A stretch of 64,000 nt of DNA from Corallococcus silvisoli (GCF_009909145.1 NZ_JAAAPJ010000006.1:554189-618188); one strand, 5' to 3'. Counted from the first letter of the stretch, positions 39,598-49,363 are shown. Notes: a model not told the origin generated them from the letters alone. Program-made: numbers and translations.

Positions 39598-40491
39598 ATG
39601 GCGACCCAAGACAAGTGCGTGTTGGTACTCGGTGCGACGGGACAGCAGGGGGGCGCGACGGCGAGGGCGCTGCGGGGGGACGGCTGGCGCGTCCGCGCGC
39701 TGGTGCGCGACCCTTCGAGCGCGAAGGCCCGGGCGCTGGAGGCGGGGGGCGTGGAGCTGGTGCGGGGGGACATGGGCGAGCGCGTGTCGCTCGAACGCGC
39801 GCTGGAGGGCGCGTACGGCGTCTTCAGCGTCCAGCCGAGCTCGGGGCAGCCGCAGTATGGGGTGACGGACGAGGACGAGTTCCGCTTCGGCGCGGGCGTC
39901 GTGGACGCGGCGAAGGCCGCCGGGGTCGAGCACTTCGTCTACACGTCGATGGCGGGACTGCGCCCTGGCACGGGGGTGGGCCACTTCGAGAGCAAGTGGC
40001 GGATCGAAGAGTACGTCCGGGCAAGCGGCCTCCGCGCGACCATCGTGCGGCCGGGGGCCTTCATGGAGCTGCTGCTGGAGCCGCACATGGGGCTGGCGGA
40101 GCGCGCCTTGAGGTTCTTCCTCCAGCCGGAGGGCCGGATGCAGTTCATCGCGAGCAACGACATCGGCGTGCTCGTCGCGCGCGTGTTCGCGGATCCGCAC
40201 GCGCACGTGGGCACCACCCTGGAGCTGGCGGGCGACGAGCTCACCGGGAATCAGCTCGCGGAGAAGATCGGGCGGGCGACCCACACGTCGATCTCCTACG
40301 CGCGGTTTCCCCCGGAGTTCCTGGCGCGGAGCGCGCTCTTGCGCCGGCTCGTCGAGGTCGTCGACGAAGGGATGCTGGTCGGGGACGCGGACATCCCGGC
40401 GCTGAGGCGGCTGTCGCCGGGCCTCCTCACGTTCGACGCGTGGCTCGAGCGAGGGGGCGCGGCGGAGATCCAGGCGCGCTTCGCGGTCTAG
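39598..40491 (+). CDS. NmrA-like NAD(P)-binding protein
   Basis: A 297-residue atypical short-chain dehydrogenase of the NmrA/HSCARG group. The dinucleotide motif is LVLGATGQQGGATARAL (residues 8-24 region). The family block HFVYTSMAGLRPGTGVGHFESKW follows in two parts. The catalytic Tyr-x3-Lys is replaced by a HFESKW arrangement, usual for redox-sensing or quinone-reducing members. ATG 39598 follows GAAAGGCAG. Its expression is likely controlled by the divergent TetR protein. Its 3' end overlaps the convergent HxlR gene by 65 bp. Confidence 0.88.
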   Translation: MATQDKCVLVLGATGQQGGATARALRGDGWRVRALVRDPSSAKARALEAGGVELVRGDMGERVSLERALEGAYGVFSVQPSSGQPQYGVTDEDEFRFGAGVVDAAKAAGVEHFVYTSMAGLRPGTGVGHFESKWRIEEYVRASGLRATIVRPGAFMELLLEPHMGLAERALRFFLQPEGRMQFIASNDIGVLVARVFADPHAHVGTTLELAGDELTGNQLAEKIGRATHTSISYARFPPEFLARSALLRRLVEVVDEGMLVGDADIPALRRLSPGLLTFDAWLERGGAAEIQARFAV

Positions 40492-40834
40492 CTTCTTGCA
40501 TGCGCTGGAGCTTCATCCCCACCTGGACGATGGTTTCAATGACCGGGATGAGCTCCCGGCCCAGCGCGGTCAGCGCGTATTCGACCGAGGGCGGTGAGCT
40601 CGCGACGACCTGCCGCGTGAGCACGCCGTTCTTCTCGAGCGCACGCAGCTTCGCGCTGAGCACCTTCGCGGAGATGCGCGGAATGTCGGAGCGCAGCTCA
40701 CTGAAGCGGCGCGGCTCTCCGCTGAGGCGCCAGACGAGGTTCGCGGTCCAGGCGCCGCCGAGGAGCTTCATGCACTCGGTGAGGGGGCAGAGGGGCGGAA
40801 GCGGCGGCGTCTTGTTCTTGCGGCGGCGGAGCAT
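40427..40834 (-). CDS. HxlR-family winged-helix regulator
   Basis: The 135 residues have the HxlR core: CPLTECMKLLGGAWTANLVWRL, FSELRSDIPRISAKVLSAKLRALEKNGVL (in two blocks) and the wing SVEYALTALGRELIPVIE. The first conserved Cys (residue 16) is kept, so redox or aldehyde sensing is possible, as in HypR or YodB (family knowledge). It is divergent from the Dabb-domain gene and probably regulates it. It overlaps the 3' end of the NmrA-like gene on the opposite strand. Confidence 0.92.
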   Translation of the reverse strand: MLRRRKNKTPPLPPLCPLTECMKLLGGAWTANLVWRLSGEPRRFSELRSDIPRISAKVLSAKLRALEKNGVLTRQVVASSPPSVEYALTALGRELIPVIETIVQVGMKLQRMQEARPRSAPGSPPRPLARATRRT

Positions 40835-40852
40835 GGCGCGTCACCCGGAGCA

Positions 40853-40896
40853 GTAACCCAAGGGAAACCACATTGTGGTGGTTACCTGAAGTTACC
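40853..40896. promoter_or_regulatory. Inverted and direct repeats between HxlR and Dabb genes
   Basis: GTAACC (40853-40858) pairs with GGTTAC (40880-40885). A smaller dyad CCAC-ATT-GTGG is centred at 40873, and GTTACC recurs at 40891-40896. This AT-richer 44-bp patch lies in the divergent spacer and is the likely HxlR binding site. Confidence 0.5.
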
Positions 40897-40945
40897 TCCT
40901 GCCCTGGCGCATGCGCACCGCTATCTTCGAGCGAGAGGTGAAGCC

Positions 40946-41362
40946 ATGTTCATCAATCTGCTGCGTTTCCGTTTCAAGGACGGGGTGTCGGAGGCCGAGA
41001 AGGCGCGGGCCCTGGAGGCCATCTCCCGCACCGCGAAGTCAGAGGCGGTCTCCTTCTCGGTCGTCGGACGGGACCTGGGGGAGCCCTCCGAAGGGTTCAC
41101 GCATGCCTGCTGCGTCGGCATCGCGGACCTGAGGGCCTTGCGGAGGTACTTCGACGATCCCCTGCACCGCGCGGGCGATCTCCTGTTCCTGCCACTCGTG
41201 GAGAGGCTCCGGCGCATCGCCATGACGGATGACGCGGACCCCGCGCTGGGCGAGAAGATTCAAGCCATGCACGCCGCGAAGATGGCAAGCGACCCCGAAT
41301 GGGCGGCGCTGCTCACCGCCATTCCCGACCTCCACAACGTGGGTTCGACGGCCCCGCGCTGA
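40946..41362 (+). CDS. Dabb (stress-responsive A/B barrel) domain protein
   Basis: A 138-residue dimeric alpha/beta-barrel protein. The start MFINLLRFRFKDGVSEAEKARAL and the later FTHACCVGIADLRALRRYFDDPLH match the Dabb pattern. Members include oxygenases, cyclases and stress proteins; the active residues vary, so the reaction is not known. ATG 40946 follows GCGAGAGGTGAAGCC. It is divergent from HxlR, which is its likely regulator, and ends convergently with the CrtC-like gene. Confidence 0.85.
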   Translation: MFINLLRFRFKDGVSEAEKARALEAISRTAKSEAVSFSVVGRDLGEPSEGFTHACCVGIADLRALRRYFDDPLHRAGDLLFLPLVERLRRIAMTDDADPALGEKIQAMHAAKMASDPEWAALLTAIPDLHNVGSTAPR

Positions 41363-41363
41363 G

Positions 41364-42563
41364 TCACGGCGCGCGGCTGCGGACCGTCTCGGCGCTCCGG
41401 GGGGCGTCCGCGTACCCGGTCATCTCCAGATAGCCGCGCCCCTGCACGGGCTGTCCCTCGCGCGTCCCCTGGATGGACACCGCGCCCTCCCAGTAGCGCA
41501 CCATCACCCGCAGCTCCTGGTCCGCGAGCTTCGGCGTCACGGTGAGGTCCAATGACAAGCGGGGCACCTGGACGCGCCAGCGCGCCGGGTACTCGCCCCC
41601 GCGAGGACTCTTCCACTGGCCCAAGGGCTCCAGCTTCATGTCGCCCTGGGGCAGGTGCATGGCGTCACCGGTCGCGGGGACATACGTGCCCGCGCTGAAC
41701 GGGTCCGCGGTGCCGTCCTTCCTGCGGAGCTGGTAGACCATCAGCTCGCTGCCGTCGGCGAGCTGGAGCGCGAACCAGTCCCAGCCCACGAGGTCCGGCC
41801 CCAGCGCGCTGGTGCTCCACTCGCGGTCCATCCAGCTCTGGCCCCTCACCTGCACCGTCTTGCCCTCCACCGACACCGTGCCTCGCGAGGGCATCCGGGG
41901 CAGGGAGTAGTAGTAGGACGCGTTGCCCCGCTCCGGACCCTTCTGGCTCAGGCCCTGGTCCCCCTGGAGCACCGGCGGCTTGCCCTCGTCCAACAGCAGG
42001 TCCAGCGCCACGCCGTCGCCCTGGGCGCGCAGGTGCATGGGCCACGTGCTGGCCGTGCCCTCGGCGCGCACGTCCCAGTCCTGGAGCCAGACATGGAAGG
42101 GCACCCCCTGCGCGCCCGCCAATCCCAGGGCCCCGCGGCTGAAGCGCTCGCTGACGTGGAAGCGTCCGGCGCTGACGTCCGTCAGCGTGAAGTGCCCCAT
42201 GAACACCTGCCGCGTCGCCCAGCCGGACTCCCGCTGGGGCTCCTCCGGCGCGAGCGCGCTGCGGAACAGCGTGAACTGGTAGCCGAAGGCCCGCCCGTCC
42301 TCCGTCTCCAGGTTGCCCGTCCAGTACCACCACTCGGTGCGGAAGTCGGGGTGGGGGCCGTGGTCCTCGGGGAAGTGGAAGGCCCGGGGCTCCACCGCGT
42401 GCGCATAGCCCGCCGTGTCGCCCGGGCCCCCCATCGCGGACGCGACCGTCAGGCCCCCGGTGTTCGCCGGACCTGTGTCCTCCGTATCCCGCAGCACCAC
42501 GCCCACCGCGACACCCAGCGCGGCGAGCACCAGCACCACCCCGATGACGAGTCCCCGCCCCAT
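41364..42563 (-). CDS. CrtC/AttH-like lipocalin-fold protein
   Basis: A 399-residue membrane-anchored protein. One N-terminal helix (LVIGVVLVLAALGVAVGVVL) precedes a two-lipocalin-domain region with the family motifs EWWYWTGNL, YYYSLPRM and GQSWMDREWSTS. Relatives include carotenoid 1,2-hydratase (CrtC) and AttH. Linkage to an ABC exporter, its start lying 4 bp after the permease stop, points to the AttH type, a periplasmic partner for lipid or hydrophobic substrate transport. Enzyme activity is uncertain. Confidence 0.85.
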   Translation of the reverse strand: MGRGLVIGVVLVLAALGVAVGVVLRDTEDTGPANTGGLTVASAMGGPGDTAGYAHAVEPRAFHFPEDHGPHPDFRTEWWYWTGNLETEDGRAFGYQFTLFRSALAPEEPQRESGWATRQVFMGHFTLTDVSAGRFHVSERFSRGALGLAGAQGVPFHVWLQDWDVRAEGTASTWPMHLRAQGDGVALDLLLDEGKPPVLQGDQGLSQKGPERGNASYYYSLPRMPSRGTVSVEGKTVQVRGQSWMDREWSTSALGPDLVGWDWFALQLADGSELMVYQLRRKDGTADPFSAGTYVPATGDAMHLPQGDMKLEPLGQWKSPRGGEYPARWRVQVPRLSLDLTVTPKLADQELRVMVRYWEGAVSIQGTREGQPVQGRGYLEMTGYADAPRSAETVRSRAP

Positions 42564-42566
42564 GTC

Positions 42567-45107
42567 TCACTCCTCCCGCAGCGCCATGGCCGGGTTCGCG
42601 CGCGCCATCCGCCACGCCGGGTACAGCCCCGCGAGCGCCGCCGCCACCAGGGCCAGCACCAACGCCTGACCCACCACGCCGGGCGACACCACCAGCTGCA
42701 ACGTCCACCCGAACGAGCGCTGGTTGATGACGTGCACCAGCACGTAGGCCAACGCCAGACCCAGCGGGATGGAGAACAACCCCGCGAGCAATCCCAACAA
42801 CCCCGTCTGCAACGACACCATGCCCCAGAGCTGCCCAGGCGTGAGCCCCGTCGCGCGCAGGACCGCGAACTCGCGGGCCCGCTCCAGTTGCAGCGACATC
42901 AACGCGCTGAGCACGCCCACGAACGCGACGCCAATGGCCAGCAGGCGCAGCACCTGCGTGATGGTGAAGGTGCGGTCGAACACCTCCATCGACGCCTGCC
43001 GCAGGGCCCGGTTCGCGCGCACGTTCAATGCCTGCTCACCGCCCGCGCGGTCGCGCACCCGGGACACCAGCTCATCCACGTCCTGTCCCGGCGCGGCGTA
43101 CAGGGACAGGCCCGTCACGCTCCGGTCGTCGTACCAGCGCTCATACGTGGGCCGGGGCATCAGCACCGTCCCCACGTCCGACCCGTAGTCGAAGTACACG
43201 CCCGCCACGCGGAAGTCGTGAGGCCCCTTGTCGGTGGCCACGCGCAGCGTGTCGCCCACGTGCACGCCCCGGTGGAACGCGAAGGGCTCCGACACGATGA
43301 GCGCGTCAGGGGACGCCTCCAGCTGCCGCCACACGTCGTCCGCGCGCCCCTCCTTGAAGCGATACGTCCGCTCGTGGCCCCTGGCGAACTCCACCGCCAG
43401 CAGGTCCGTGTCCAGGTCGTTGATGCGCACGTGCACCACGCGGATGGAGCCGCTCGTCTCGACGCCAGGGGTCGAGCGCAGCTTCTCCGCCAGCCCCGGC
43501 ACCAGCGCGGAGTCCCCGCGCCGCGCCACCAGCGATGGCGGTGACACGAACACGTCCGCCTGCAACGCGGACTCCAGCCACGACGCCACGGTGCCCCGGA
43601 AGCTGGACACCATCAGTCCCACGCCCACCGTCGTCGCCACCGCGACCATCAGCGCCGCCAGCGCCACCGCCGTGCGCGACAGGCTCGCCGTCACGCCGCG
43701 CGCCGCCATGCGCCCCAGCGGGCCGAACAGCGCGCCCAGGGGCCGGGCCGCCGCCACCGTCAGCCGCTCCGTCACCCAGGGCACCAGCAGCGCGCTGCCC
43801 AGCAGGACGGCGAAGAGCCCCGCGTACGCTGGCAGCAGCGCCTGCGTGGGCCACGCGAGCACCGCCGTCGCGAGCGCCAGGATGAGCAGCCCCAGCACCG
43901 CCAGCCGGGGCGCCCGGTCGCGCGACACGTCCTCCTCCGTGGAGCGCCGCAGCGCCGTCACCGGTGTCGCCCGCGCCGCCTCCCACGCGGGCACCAGCGC
44001 CGCCAGCACCGTGGCCCCCAGGCCCAGACCCAGGCCCTTGATGAGCGTGAAGGGCTCCAAGGACAGCCGGCGCACGTTCACCACGAAGTACAAGTCATTG
44101 ATGGTGCGGGTGATGAGCCCCACCAGGCCGCTGGCCATCAGGATGCCCAGCAGCAGGCCCGCCGCCGTGCCCACGATGCCCAGCAGCAGGGCCTCGCCCA
44201 GCACCAGCGCGAACAGCTCCCCGCGCGTCACGCCCACCGCGCGCAGCCGCCCCAGCATCCCGCGCCGCTGCACCACGGAGAACGTCATCGTGTTGTAGAT
44301 GAGGAACATCCCCACCACGAGCGCCAGCAGCGACAGCGCGGTGAGGTTGGTGCGGAACGCCCGCGTCATCTGCTCCACCGTGCCCGCGCGCCCGGAGGTC
44401 GTCACCAGCTCCACGCCCGTGGGCAGCGTCGCCCGCAGCCGCGCGGCCTGGGCCTCTCCGCCCGTCAGCCGCAGGTCCACGCGCGTCAGCCGTCCCTCCT
44501 GGCCCAGCACCTCCTGCGCGGTGGAGATGTCCGAGATGAGCAGCGACTCCAGCGCGCGCTCCGTCGTCTCCTGCCCCGGCGACAGCAGGGCCGACACGCG
44601 CAGCTCCCGGCGCAGCCCCATCACCGTCACCGGCAGCGTGTCACCCTCCTTCACGCCCAGCGCCCGCGCCGTCTTCGCGCCCATCACCACCGTGCCCGGC
44701 CGCGTGAGCAGCGCGCCCAGGTCCCCCACCGCGCCGCTGGCGGAGAAGTCGCGGAAGGGGGCCTCCGCGAAGGGGTCCAACCCCAGGAGCGTGAGCGTGC
44801 GGTGGTTGCCGCCCTCCACCTGCACGAAGCCCTGCACCACGGGGGCCGCGTCCGGTGCGTCCGGCCGCAGCTTCAGCGCGGTGTAGACGGCCTCCGGCAG
44901 GCCCGACGCGCCGCCCGTGAGCTGATGCGTGGCCCGGCCCGCGACGACGTCCGTGGACTGCTCGAAGGCGCGCAGCGCGCTGCCGCTCGCCAGGTCGATG
45001 GACACCACCACCGCCACGCCCATCGCGATGCCCAGCAGCGACAGCGCCGTGAGCCACGGGTGCCCGCCCAGGTGCCGCAGGCTGGAGCGCGCGAGCAGCG
45101 TCCTCAT
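42567..45107 (-). CDS. ABC transporter permease with two FtsX-like domains
   Basis: An 846-residue inner-membrane permease of the MacB/LolE superfamily. There is a transmembrane helix near residues 18-36, a large periplasmic domain, three helices near 245-390, then a second set of periplasmic and membrane parts ending in three helices near 720-840. This is a tandem of two FtsX units. Its ATG overlaps the stop of the ATPase gene (ATGA) and it is followed 3 bp later by the CrtC/AttH-like gene, giving a classic AttEFGH-type operon. It probably moves a lipid or lipoprotein across the periplasm. Confidence 0.92.
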   Translation of the reverse strand: MRTLLARSSLRHLGGHPWLTALSLLGIAMGVAVVVSIDLASGSALRAFEQSTDVVAGRATHQLTGGASGLPEAVYTALKLRPDAPDAAPVVQGFVQVEGGNHRTLTLLGLDPFAEAPFRDFSASGAVGDLGALLTRPGTVVMGAKTARALGVKEGDTLPVTVMGLRRELRVSALLSPGQETTERALESLLISDISTAQEVLGQEGRLTRVDLRLTGGEAQAARLRATLPTGVELVTTSGRAGTVEQMTRAFRTNLTALSLLALVVGMFLIYNTMTFSVVQRRGMLGRLRAVGVTRGELFALVLGEALLLGIVGTAAGLLLGILMASGLVGLITRTINDLYFVVNVRRLSLEPFTLIKGLGLGLGATVLAALVPAWEAARATPVTALRRSTEEDVSRDRAPRLAVLGLLILALATAVLAWPTQALLPAYAGLFAVLLGSALLVPWVTERLTVAAARPLGALFGPLGRMAARGVTASLSRTAVALAALMVAVATTVGVGLMVSSFRGTVASWLESALQADVFVSPPSLVARRGDSALVPGLAEKLRSTPGVETSGSIRVVHVRINDLDTDLLAVEFARGHERTYRFKEGRADDVWRQLEASPDALIVSEPFAFHRGVHVGDTLRVATDKGPHDFRVAGVYFDYGSDVGTVLMPRPTYERWYDDRSVTGLSLYAAPGQDVDELVSRVRDRAGGEQALNVRANRALRQASMEVFDRTFTITQVLRLLAIGVAFVGVLSALMSLQLERAREFAVLRATGLTPGQLWGMVSLQTGLLGLLAGLFSIPLGLALAYVLVHVINQRSFGWTLQLVVSPGVVGQALVLALVAAALAGLYPAWRMARANPAMALREE

Positions 45108-45832
45108 GGCGTCCCCTGGCCGCGCGCGCCGCCGGGCCGCTCCACCAACCGGCCCCCCTCCATCGTCAGCACGCGGTCCGCGCGGGCCGCCATCGCGGGC
45201 TCGTGCGTGACGATGAGCGCGCACGCGTTGCCCTGCCGCGTCAGTCCCTCCAGCAGGTCCAGCACCTGGCCCCCCGTCTCTTCATCCAGGTTGCCCGTGG
45301 GTTCGTCCGCCAGCAGCAGCGGCGGTGCGTGGGCCAGCGCTCGCGCCACCGCCACGCGCTGCTGCTCGCCCCCGGAGAGCCGGTCCGGGAAGCTGCCCGC
45401 GCGGGTGGCCAGCCCCACGCGCGTCAGCAGCTCCCGCGCCCGGGCGCCGGCCTCCGCGCCCGTCCTGCCCAGCAGCTCCAGCGGCAGCCGCACGTTCTCC
45501 TCCACCGTCAACGTGGGCAGCAGGTTGAACGCCTGGAAGATGAAGCCCACGCGTTCGCGGCGCAGCAGCGTGCGCTCGCGCTCCGAGAGGCGCCCCAGGT
45601 CGCGGCCCTCCACCCGGATTTCGCCGTGCGTCGCCTGGTCGATGCCGCTGATGAGGTTGAGCAGGGTGGACTTGCCGGAGCCGCTGCGGCCCAGCAGCAC
45701 CACGAACTCGCCCCGGCGCAGGGTCAGCGACGTGCCGGAGAGCACCTCGCGCACGGAGTCGCCTTCCGCGTAGGACTTGGTGACGGCGCGCAGTTCGACG
45801 AGAGGCTGCGATTCAGGAGGAGAGGGAGGCAT
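45104..45832 (-). CDS. ABC transporter ATP-binding protein (MacB/LolD subfamily)
   Basis: A 242-residue ATPase with Walker [11 protein letters not shown]-loop in [18 protein letters not shown], signature [15 protein letters not shown] and Walker [15 protein letters not shown]. The His switch is VTHEPAMA. The FQxxNLLPxLTxxENV and NLDxxTG pattern is that of LolD/MacB-type ATPases that power extraction rather than import. It leads the operon with the FtsX permease and CrtC/AttH-like gene. The 222-bp divergent spacer to the sensor kinase should hold its promoter. Confidence 0.95.
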   Translation of the reverse strand: MPPSPPESQPLVELRAVTKSYAEGDSVREVLSGTSLTLRRGEFVVLLGRSGSGKSTLLNLISGIDQATHGEIRVEGRDLGRLSERERTLLRRERVGFIFQAFNLLPTLTVEENVRLPLELLGRTGAEAGARARELLTRVGLATRAGSFPDRLSGGEQQRVAVARALAHAPPLLLADEPTGNLDEETGGQVLDLLEGLTRQGNACALIVTHEPAMAARADRVLTMEGGRLVERPGGARGQGTP

Positions 45833-46054
45833 GCCGGACCCCCGACATAGCCGATGCCCGGCGCCGGGGAGCGTTCCCCCGCCCCGGGGAGGGGATGCCC
45901 TCTACTGGACGCCAACAGCGCCAGGGACCGCTCAGCCCTGGACACCTGCCTTCACGGCCCGGTTGCTTTTCGTGCCAGGACGCACGTCCCGGCGTTTAAT
46001 GGCCGCCTCTTCCCGGAAGCCCTCGTCTTCGCCTGGGAAGGGAGGGGGCACCCC

Positions 46055-48172
46055 ATGAACGAAGCCCAGGCCGGGTGGGTGGCCGCGCCCGGCGGCGACC
46101 CCCCGCGACTCCACGAGCTGCTTCAGCAGCTCCCTGCCTTCTTCGGCCTCTACCGTGGACCGGGCCACCACATCGAGTTCAGCACCGCCACGCAGCTGAC
46201 GCTGCTCGACACGCGCGGTCAGGTGGGCATCCCCCTGCGGGAGGCCTGCCCCCAATTGAACGCCTCTGGCTGGCATGACGCCTGGGACCGCGTCTTCACC
46301 ACCGGGGACGCCCTGCACCTGCGGGAGACGTCCGACCGCGCGAGCCCCGCCGAGGACGAACGCTTCTTCAACCTCTCCCTGCTGCCCCGCCGTGACGCGC
46401 GGGGTCAGGTGGAGGGGGTGCTCGCCTTCGCGGTGGACGTGACGGAGCTGGTGCGCACCCGCCGCGCCGCGTGGACCACCGCCTCCTGGCGCACGGAGCG
46501 CCTGCAGGCGATGACCGCCGCGCTCTCCGAGGCGCTGACCCCCGCCCAGGTGGTGGAGGTGGCCGCCCGCGAGGGGGCCATCGCCCTGGGCGCCGTCACC
46601 AGCCTGGTGGTGGTGCCCGTGCCGGAGTCCCCGGAGGTCTTCGAGCGCGCCGCCGCGCATGGCTTCTCCCCGGGGGAGCTGGAGGACTGGCGGCGCTTCG
46701 AGGTCTCCGCCACGTGCCCCCTGACGGACGTGACGCGCACCGGGGAGCCGTGCGCCCTGGGCTCCTGGACGGAGTGCATGGCGCGCTACCCGCGCCTCGC
46801 GCTGCTGCCCCGGGAGCGGGGGCTGGTGGCGTGGGCCGCGGTGCCGCTGGTGAGCGGCGGACGCGTGTTCGGCGCGCTGGGCCTGGGCTTCGGCGACGCG
46901 CGCGACTTCGACGCGGCGGAGCAGGCCTTCCTGCTGACGGTGGGGCGCCAGTGCGCGCAGGCCCTGGACCGCGCGCGGCTGTTCGACGAGGAGCGCGAGG
47001 CCCGGAGCGCCGCGGAGGCCGCCAACCGCGCCAAGGACGCGTTCCTCGCCACCGTGTCCCACGAGCTGCGCACGCCGCTCACGTCCATCCTCGGCTGGTC
47101 GCAGATGCTCCGGCAGGGCCTGCTGGGGGAGGACAAGCGCCAGCGCGCGGTGGAGGCCATCGAGCGCAACGCCCGCGCCCAGCGCCAGCTCATCGAGGAC
47201 CTGCTGGACATCGGCCGCATCGCCAGCGGCCGGCTGCGGCTGGAGCCGGTGCCGCTGGAGCTGGGCAGCGTGGTGGAGGCGGCGCTGGACGCGGTGCGGC
47301 CCACGGCGCTCGCGCGGGAGCTGACGCTGGAGGTCTCCGTGGGCGAGGACGGCGTGCCGCTCTTCGGCGACCCGGACCGCTTGCAGCAGGTGGTGTGGAA
47401 CCTGCTCTCCAACGCCATCAAGTTCACGCCGCCCGGAGGCCGCGTGACGGTGTCCGCGCGCACGCGCGACGAGGGCGCGGAGCTGGTGGTGCGCGACGAC
47501 GGCGAGGGCATCCCGCCGGAGTTCCAACCCTTCCTCTTCCAGCGCTTCCAGCAGGCGGACACCGGCGTGAGCCGCCAGCACGGCGGGCTGGGCCTGGGCC
47601 TGTCCATCGTCCGTCACCTGGTGGAGCTGCACGGGGGCACCGTGTCCGCGACCAGCGACGGCCCGGGGCGCGGCTCCGCCTTCACCGTCTTCCTGCCCCG
47701 CTCGCGCGTGGGCTCCACGCCGGGGTCGGTGCGGGAGCCGCGTCCGGTGGAGGGCCTGTCGCTGCCGCGCTTCCCGGAGCTGGAGGGCCAGCGCGTGCTC
47801 GTGGTGGACGGCCAGCCGGACGCGCGCGAGTGGATGTCCGTGCTGCTCAGCCGCGTGGGCGCCCACGTGCTCACCGCCACCAACGTCACCGACGCCATGG
47901 ACGAGATGCGCCGCTCCCCGCCCACCGTGGTGGTGACGGACGTGTCGCTGTCCGGTGAGGACGGCTATTCGCTCCTGTATCGGATCCGCGCGCTGCCGTG
48001 GGAGGCCGGGGGCGGGGTTCCCGCGCTCGCCGTCACCGCCGCCGCGCGCCGCGAGGACCGCGACCGGGCCCTGCGCGCGGGGTTCAGCGCCTTCGTCACC
48101 AAGCCGCTCGACGCGGTGGAGCTGCTCACGGCGGTGGCGCGTCTGGCGCCGCCTCTTCCTGCCCGCACCTGA
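46055..48172 (+). CDS. Hybrid sensor histidine kinase (PAS-GAF-HisKA-HATPase-REC)
   Basis: A 705-residue soluble sensor kinase. Order: PAS-like domain (about 25-145), GAF-like domain (about 165-310), HisKA with phosphoacceptor H336 in SHELRTPLTSILGWSQML, HATPase with LLSNAIKFTPPGG, DDGEGIPPEF and GGLGLGLSIVRHLVELHGG. A C-terminal receiver domain follows (about 580-700) with phosphoacceptor D629 and Lys in FVTKPLD. The first acidic pair is reduced to one Asp (VVDGQPD, D585-G586), which may weaken metal binding. ATG 46055 follows GGGAGGGGGC. Its 3' end overlaps the convergent hydrolase gene by 47 bp. No partner gene is evident. Confidence 0.93.
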   Translation: MNEAQAGWVAAPGGDPPRLHELLQQLPAFFGLYRGPGHHIEFSTATQLTLLDTRGQVGIPLREACPQLNASGWHDAWDRVFTTGDALHLRETSDRASPAEDERFFNLSLLPRRDARGQVEGVLAFAVDVTELVRTRRAAWTTASWRTERLQAMTAALSEALTPAQVVEVAAREGAIALGAVTSLVVVPVPESPEVFERAAAHGFSPGELEDWRRFEVSATCPLTDVTRTGEPCALGSWTECMARYPRLALLPRERGLVAWAAVPLVSGGRVFGALGLGFGDARDFDAAEQAFLLTVGRQCAQALDRARLFDEEREARSAAEAANRAKDAFLATVSHELRTPLTSILGWSQMLRQGLLGEDKRQRAVEAIERNARAQRQLIEDLLDIGRIASGRLRLEPVPLELGSVVEAALDAVRPTALARELTLEVSVGEDGVPLFGDPDRLQQVVWNLLSNAIKFTPPGGRVTVSARTRDEGAELVVRDDGEGIPPEFQPFLFQRFQQADTGVSRQHGGLGLGLSIVRHLVELHGGTVSATSDGPGRGSAFTVFLPRSRVGSTPGSVREPRPVEGLSLPRFPELEGQRVLVVDGQPDAREWMSVLLSRVGAHVLTATNVTDAMDEMRRSPPTVVVTDVSLSGEDGYSLLYRIRALPWEAGGGVPALAVTAAARREDRDRALRAGFSAFVTKPLDAVELLTAVARLAPPLPART

Positions 48173-48986
48173 CGCGGCCCTCGTCGCGCCAGCGCTCCAG
48201 GAAGTCCCCCACCTCCGCCGCGAGCCTGGGCGCGGACACGTCGCGCGGGATGATGTGGAAGCCCTCCGGATAGGTCACCAGCCGCACCGCCGGGGCCGCC
48301 GTCAGCCGCCGCACCAGCCAGCGCCCCCCTTGGGGATCCACCACGTGGTCCTGCGCCGCGGTGGCCACCAGCACCGGGCAGCGCACCCGGGGCGCGTCCA
48401 CCGCCACCTGGTCCTGGAGCGTGCACAGGTCCCTCAGCCGGGCCACCGGGAACGCGGGCAGCACCGGCGCCTGGGCCAGCGCCGAAGGGTCGGAGATGTC
48501 CACGCCGTCCTTGTCCACCCACGGCGTGGTCCACTCGAGCAGGGGCGTGCGGCACAGCTGCCGGACCAGGGCCATGCGCGGCCCCCGGAAGCGCACCGCG
48601 GGCGCCACCAGCGCGAGCGCGTGCACCGCCTCCGGGTGGTGCGCGGCCAGCCGCAGCGCCAGCAGCGCGCCCATGGACAGCCCCGCCACGAAGACGCGGC
48701 GGTGACCGGACAGCGACGCCAGCGCCTCGTCCGCGCAGGCCCGCCAGTCGTGGAGGTCCACGTCCAGCATCGCCTCCGGGGTGGTGCCGTGGCCTGGGAG
48801 CCGGGGCGCCACCACGCGCAGGCCCCGCGCCGCCAGGGCCTCGCCCAGGGGCCGGACCTCCCACGGGCTGCCGGTGAAGCCGTGCAGGAGCAGGCAGGCG
48901 TCCGGCCCCCGCCCCAGCGCGAAGGCCGCGGTGGACTCCCCGCCGATGTCCCTCCAGCGCGTGCTCACAGGGGAGACACTGGTCAC
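48126..48986 (-). CDS. Alpha/beta hydrolase (Est30/monoacylglycerol-lipase-like carboxylesterase)
   Basis: A 286-residue hydrolase. The oxyanion motif is LLLHGFTGSPWEV. The nucleophile elbow GLSMGA holds the Ser, the Asp is expected in ATAAQDHVVDP and the His in EGFHIIPRDV, the full catalytic triad. RLPGHGTTPEAM fits the Est30-like carboxylesterase group acting on short acyl esters. No signal peptide. It is divergent from the DUF3467 gene across 31 bp and overlaps the sensor kinase gene tail-to-tail. Confidence 0.9.
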   Translation of the reverse strand: MTSVSPVSTRWRDIGGESTAAFALGRGPDACLLLHGFTGSPWEVRPLGEALAARGLRVVAPRLPGHGTTPEAMLDVDLHDWRACADEALASLSGHRRVFVAGLSMGALLALRLAAHHPEAVHALALVAPAVRFRGPRMALVRQLCRTPLLEWTTPWVDKDGVDISDPSALAQAPVLPAFPVARLRDLCTLQDQVAVDAPRVRCPVLVATAAQDHVVDPQGGRWLVRRLTAAPAVRLVTYPEGFHIIPRDVSAPRLAAEVGDFLERWRDEGRVRCGQEEAAPDAPPP

Positions 48987-49017
48987 GGAGGGCCCCAGGC
49001 GCTATGCCGCCTGACTC

Positions 49018-49311
49018 ATGGCGGACACTCCGACGAAGCCCCCCGAGATGCAGCTCCAGGTGCAGATGACCGAAGAGGTCGCCAATGGCCAGTACTGCAA
49101 CCTGGCCCTGGTGAACCACACGGACGCGGAGTTCGTGCTCGACTTCCTCTACGTCCAGCCGCAGCAGCCCCTGGCCCGCGTCCGCTCGCGCATCATCACC
49201 ACCCCGCGCCACCTGAAGCGGCTGGTGCAGGCCCTCCAGGAGAACGTGCAGCGCTACGAGGCGCGCTTCGGCCCCATCGTGCTGAACGACGACGAAGGCC
49301 CCAGGCACTGA
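49018..49311 (+). CDS. DUF3467 protein
   Basis: The 97 residues contain the DUF3467 signature: MTEEVANGQYCNLALVNHTD, then EFVLDFLYVQP and RSRIITTPRHLKRLVQALQEN. The family occurs widely in bacteria and archaea; its biochemical role is unknown. ATG 49018 is close behind the divergent hydrolase start, leaving 31 bp of shared promoter space. A hairpin follows the gene. Confidence 0.88.
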   Translation: MADTPTKPPEMQLQVQMTEEVANGQYCNLALVNHTDAEFVLDFLYVQPQQPLARVRSRIITTPRHLKRLVQALQENVQRYEARFGPIVLNDDEGPRH

Positions 49312-49329
49312 GGGCCTCCCCACCGCGGC

Positions 49330-49363
49330 GGGAAAGGGCCCCCGGGTCTTCGGGGACTTTCCC
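49330..49363. terminator. Hairpin after the DUF3467 gene
   Basis: A 7-bp outer stem (49330-49336 with 49357-49363) and a 5-bp inner stem (49340-49344 with 49351-49355) lie 19 bp past the DUF3467 stop and before the GTG start of the next gene. No T run. A terminator or attenuator is inferred. Confidence 0.5.
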
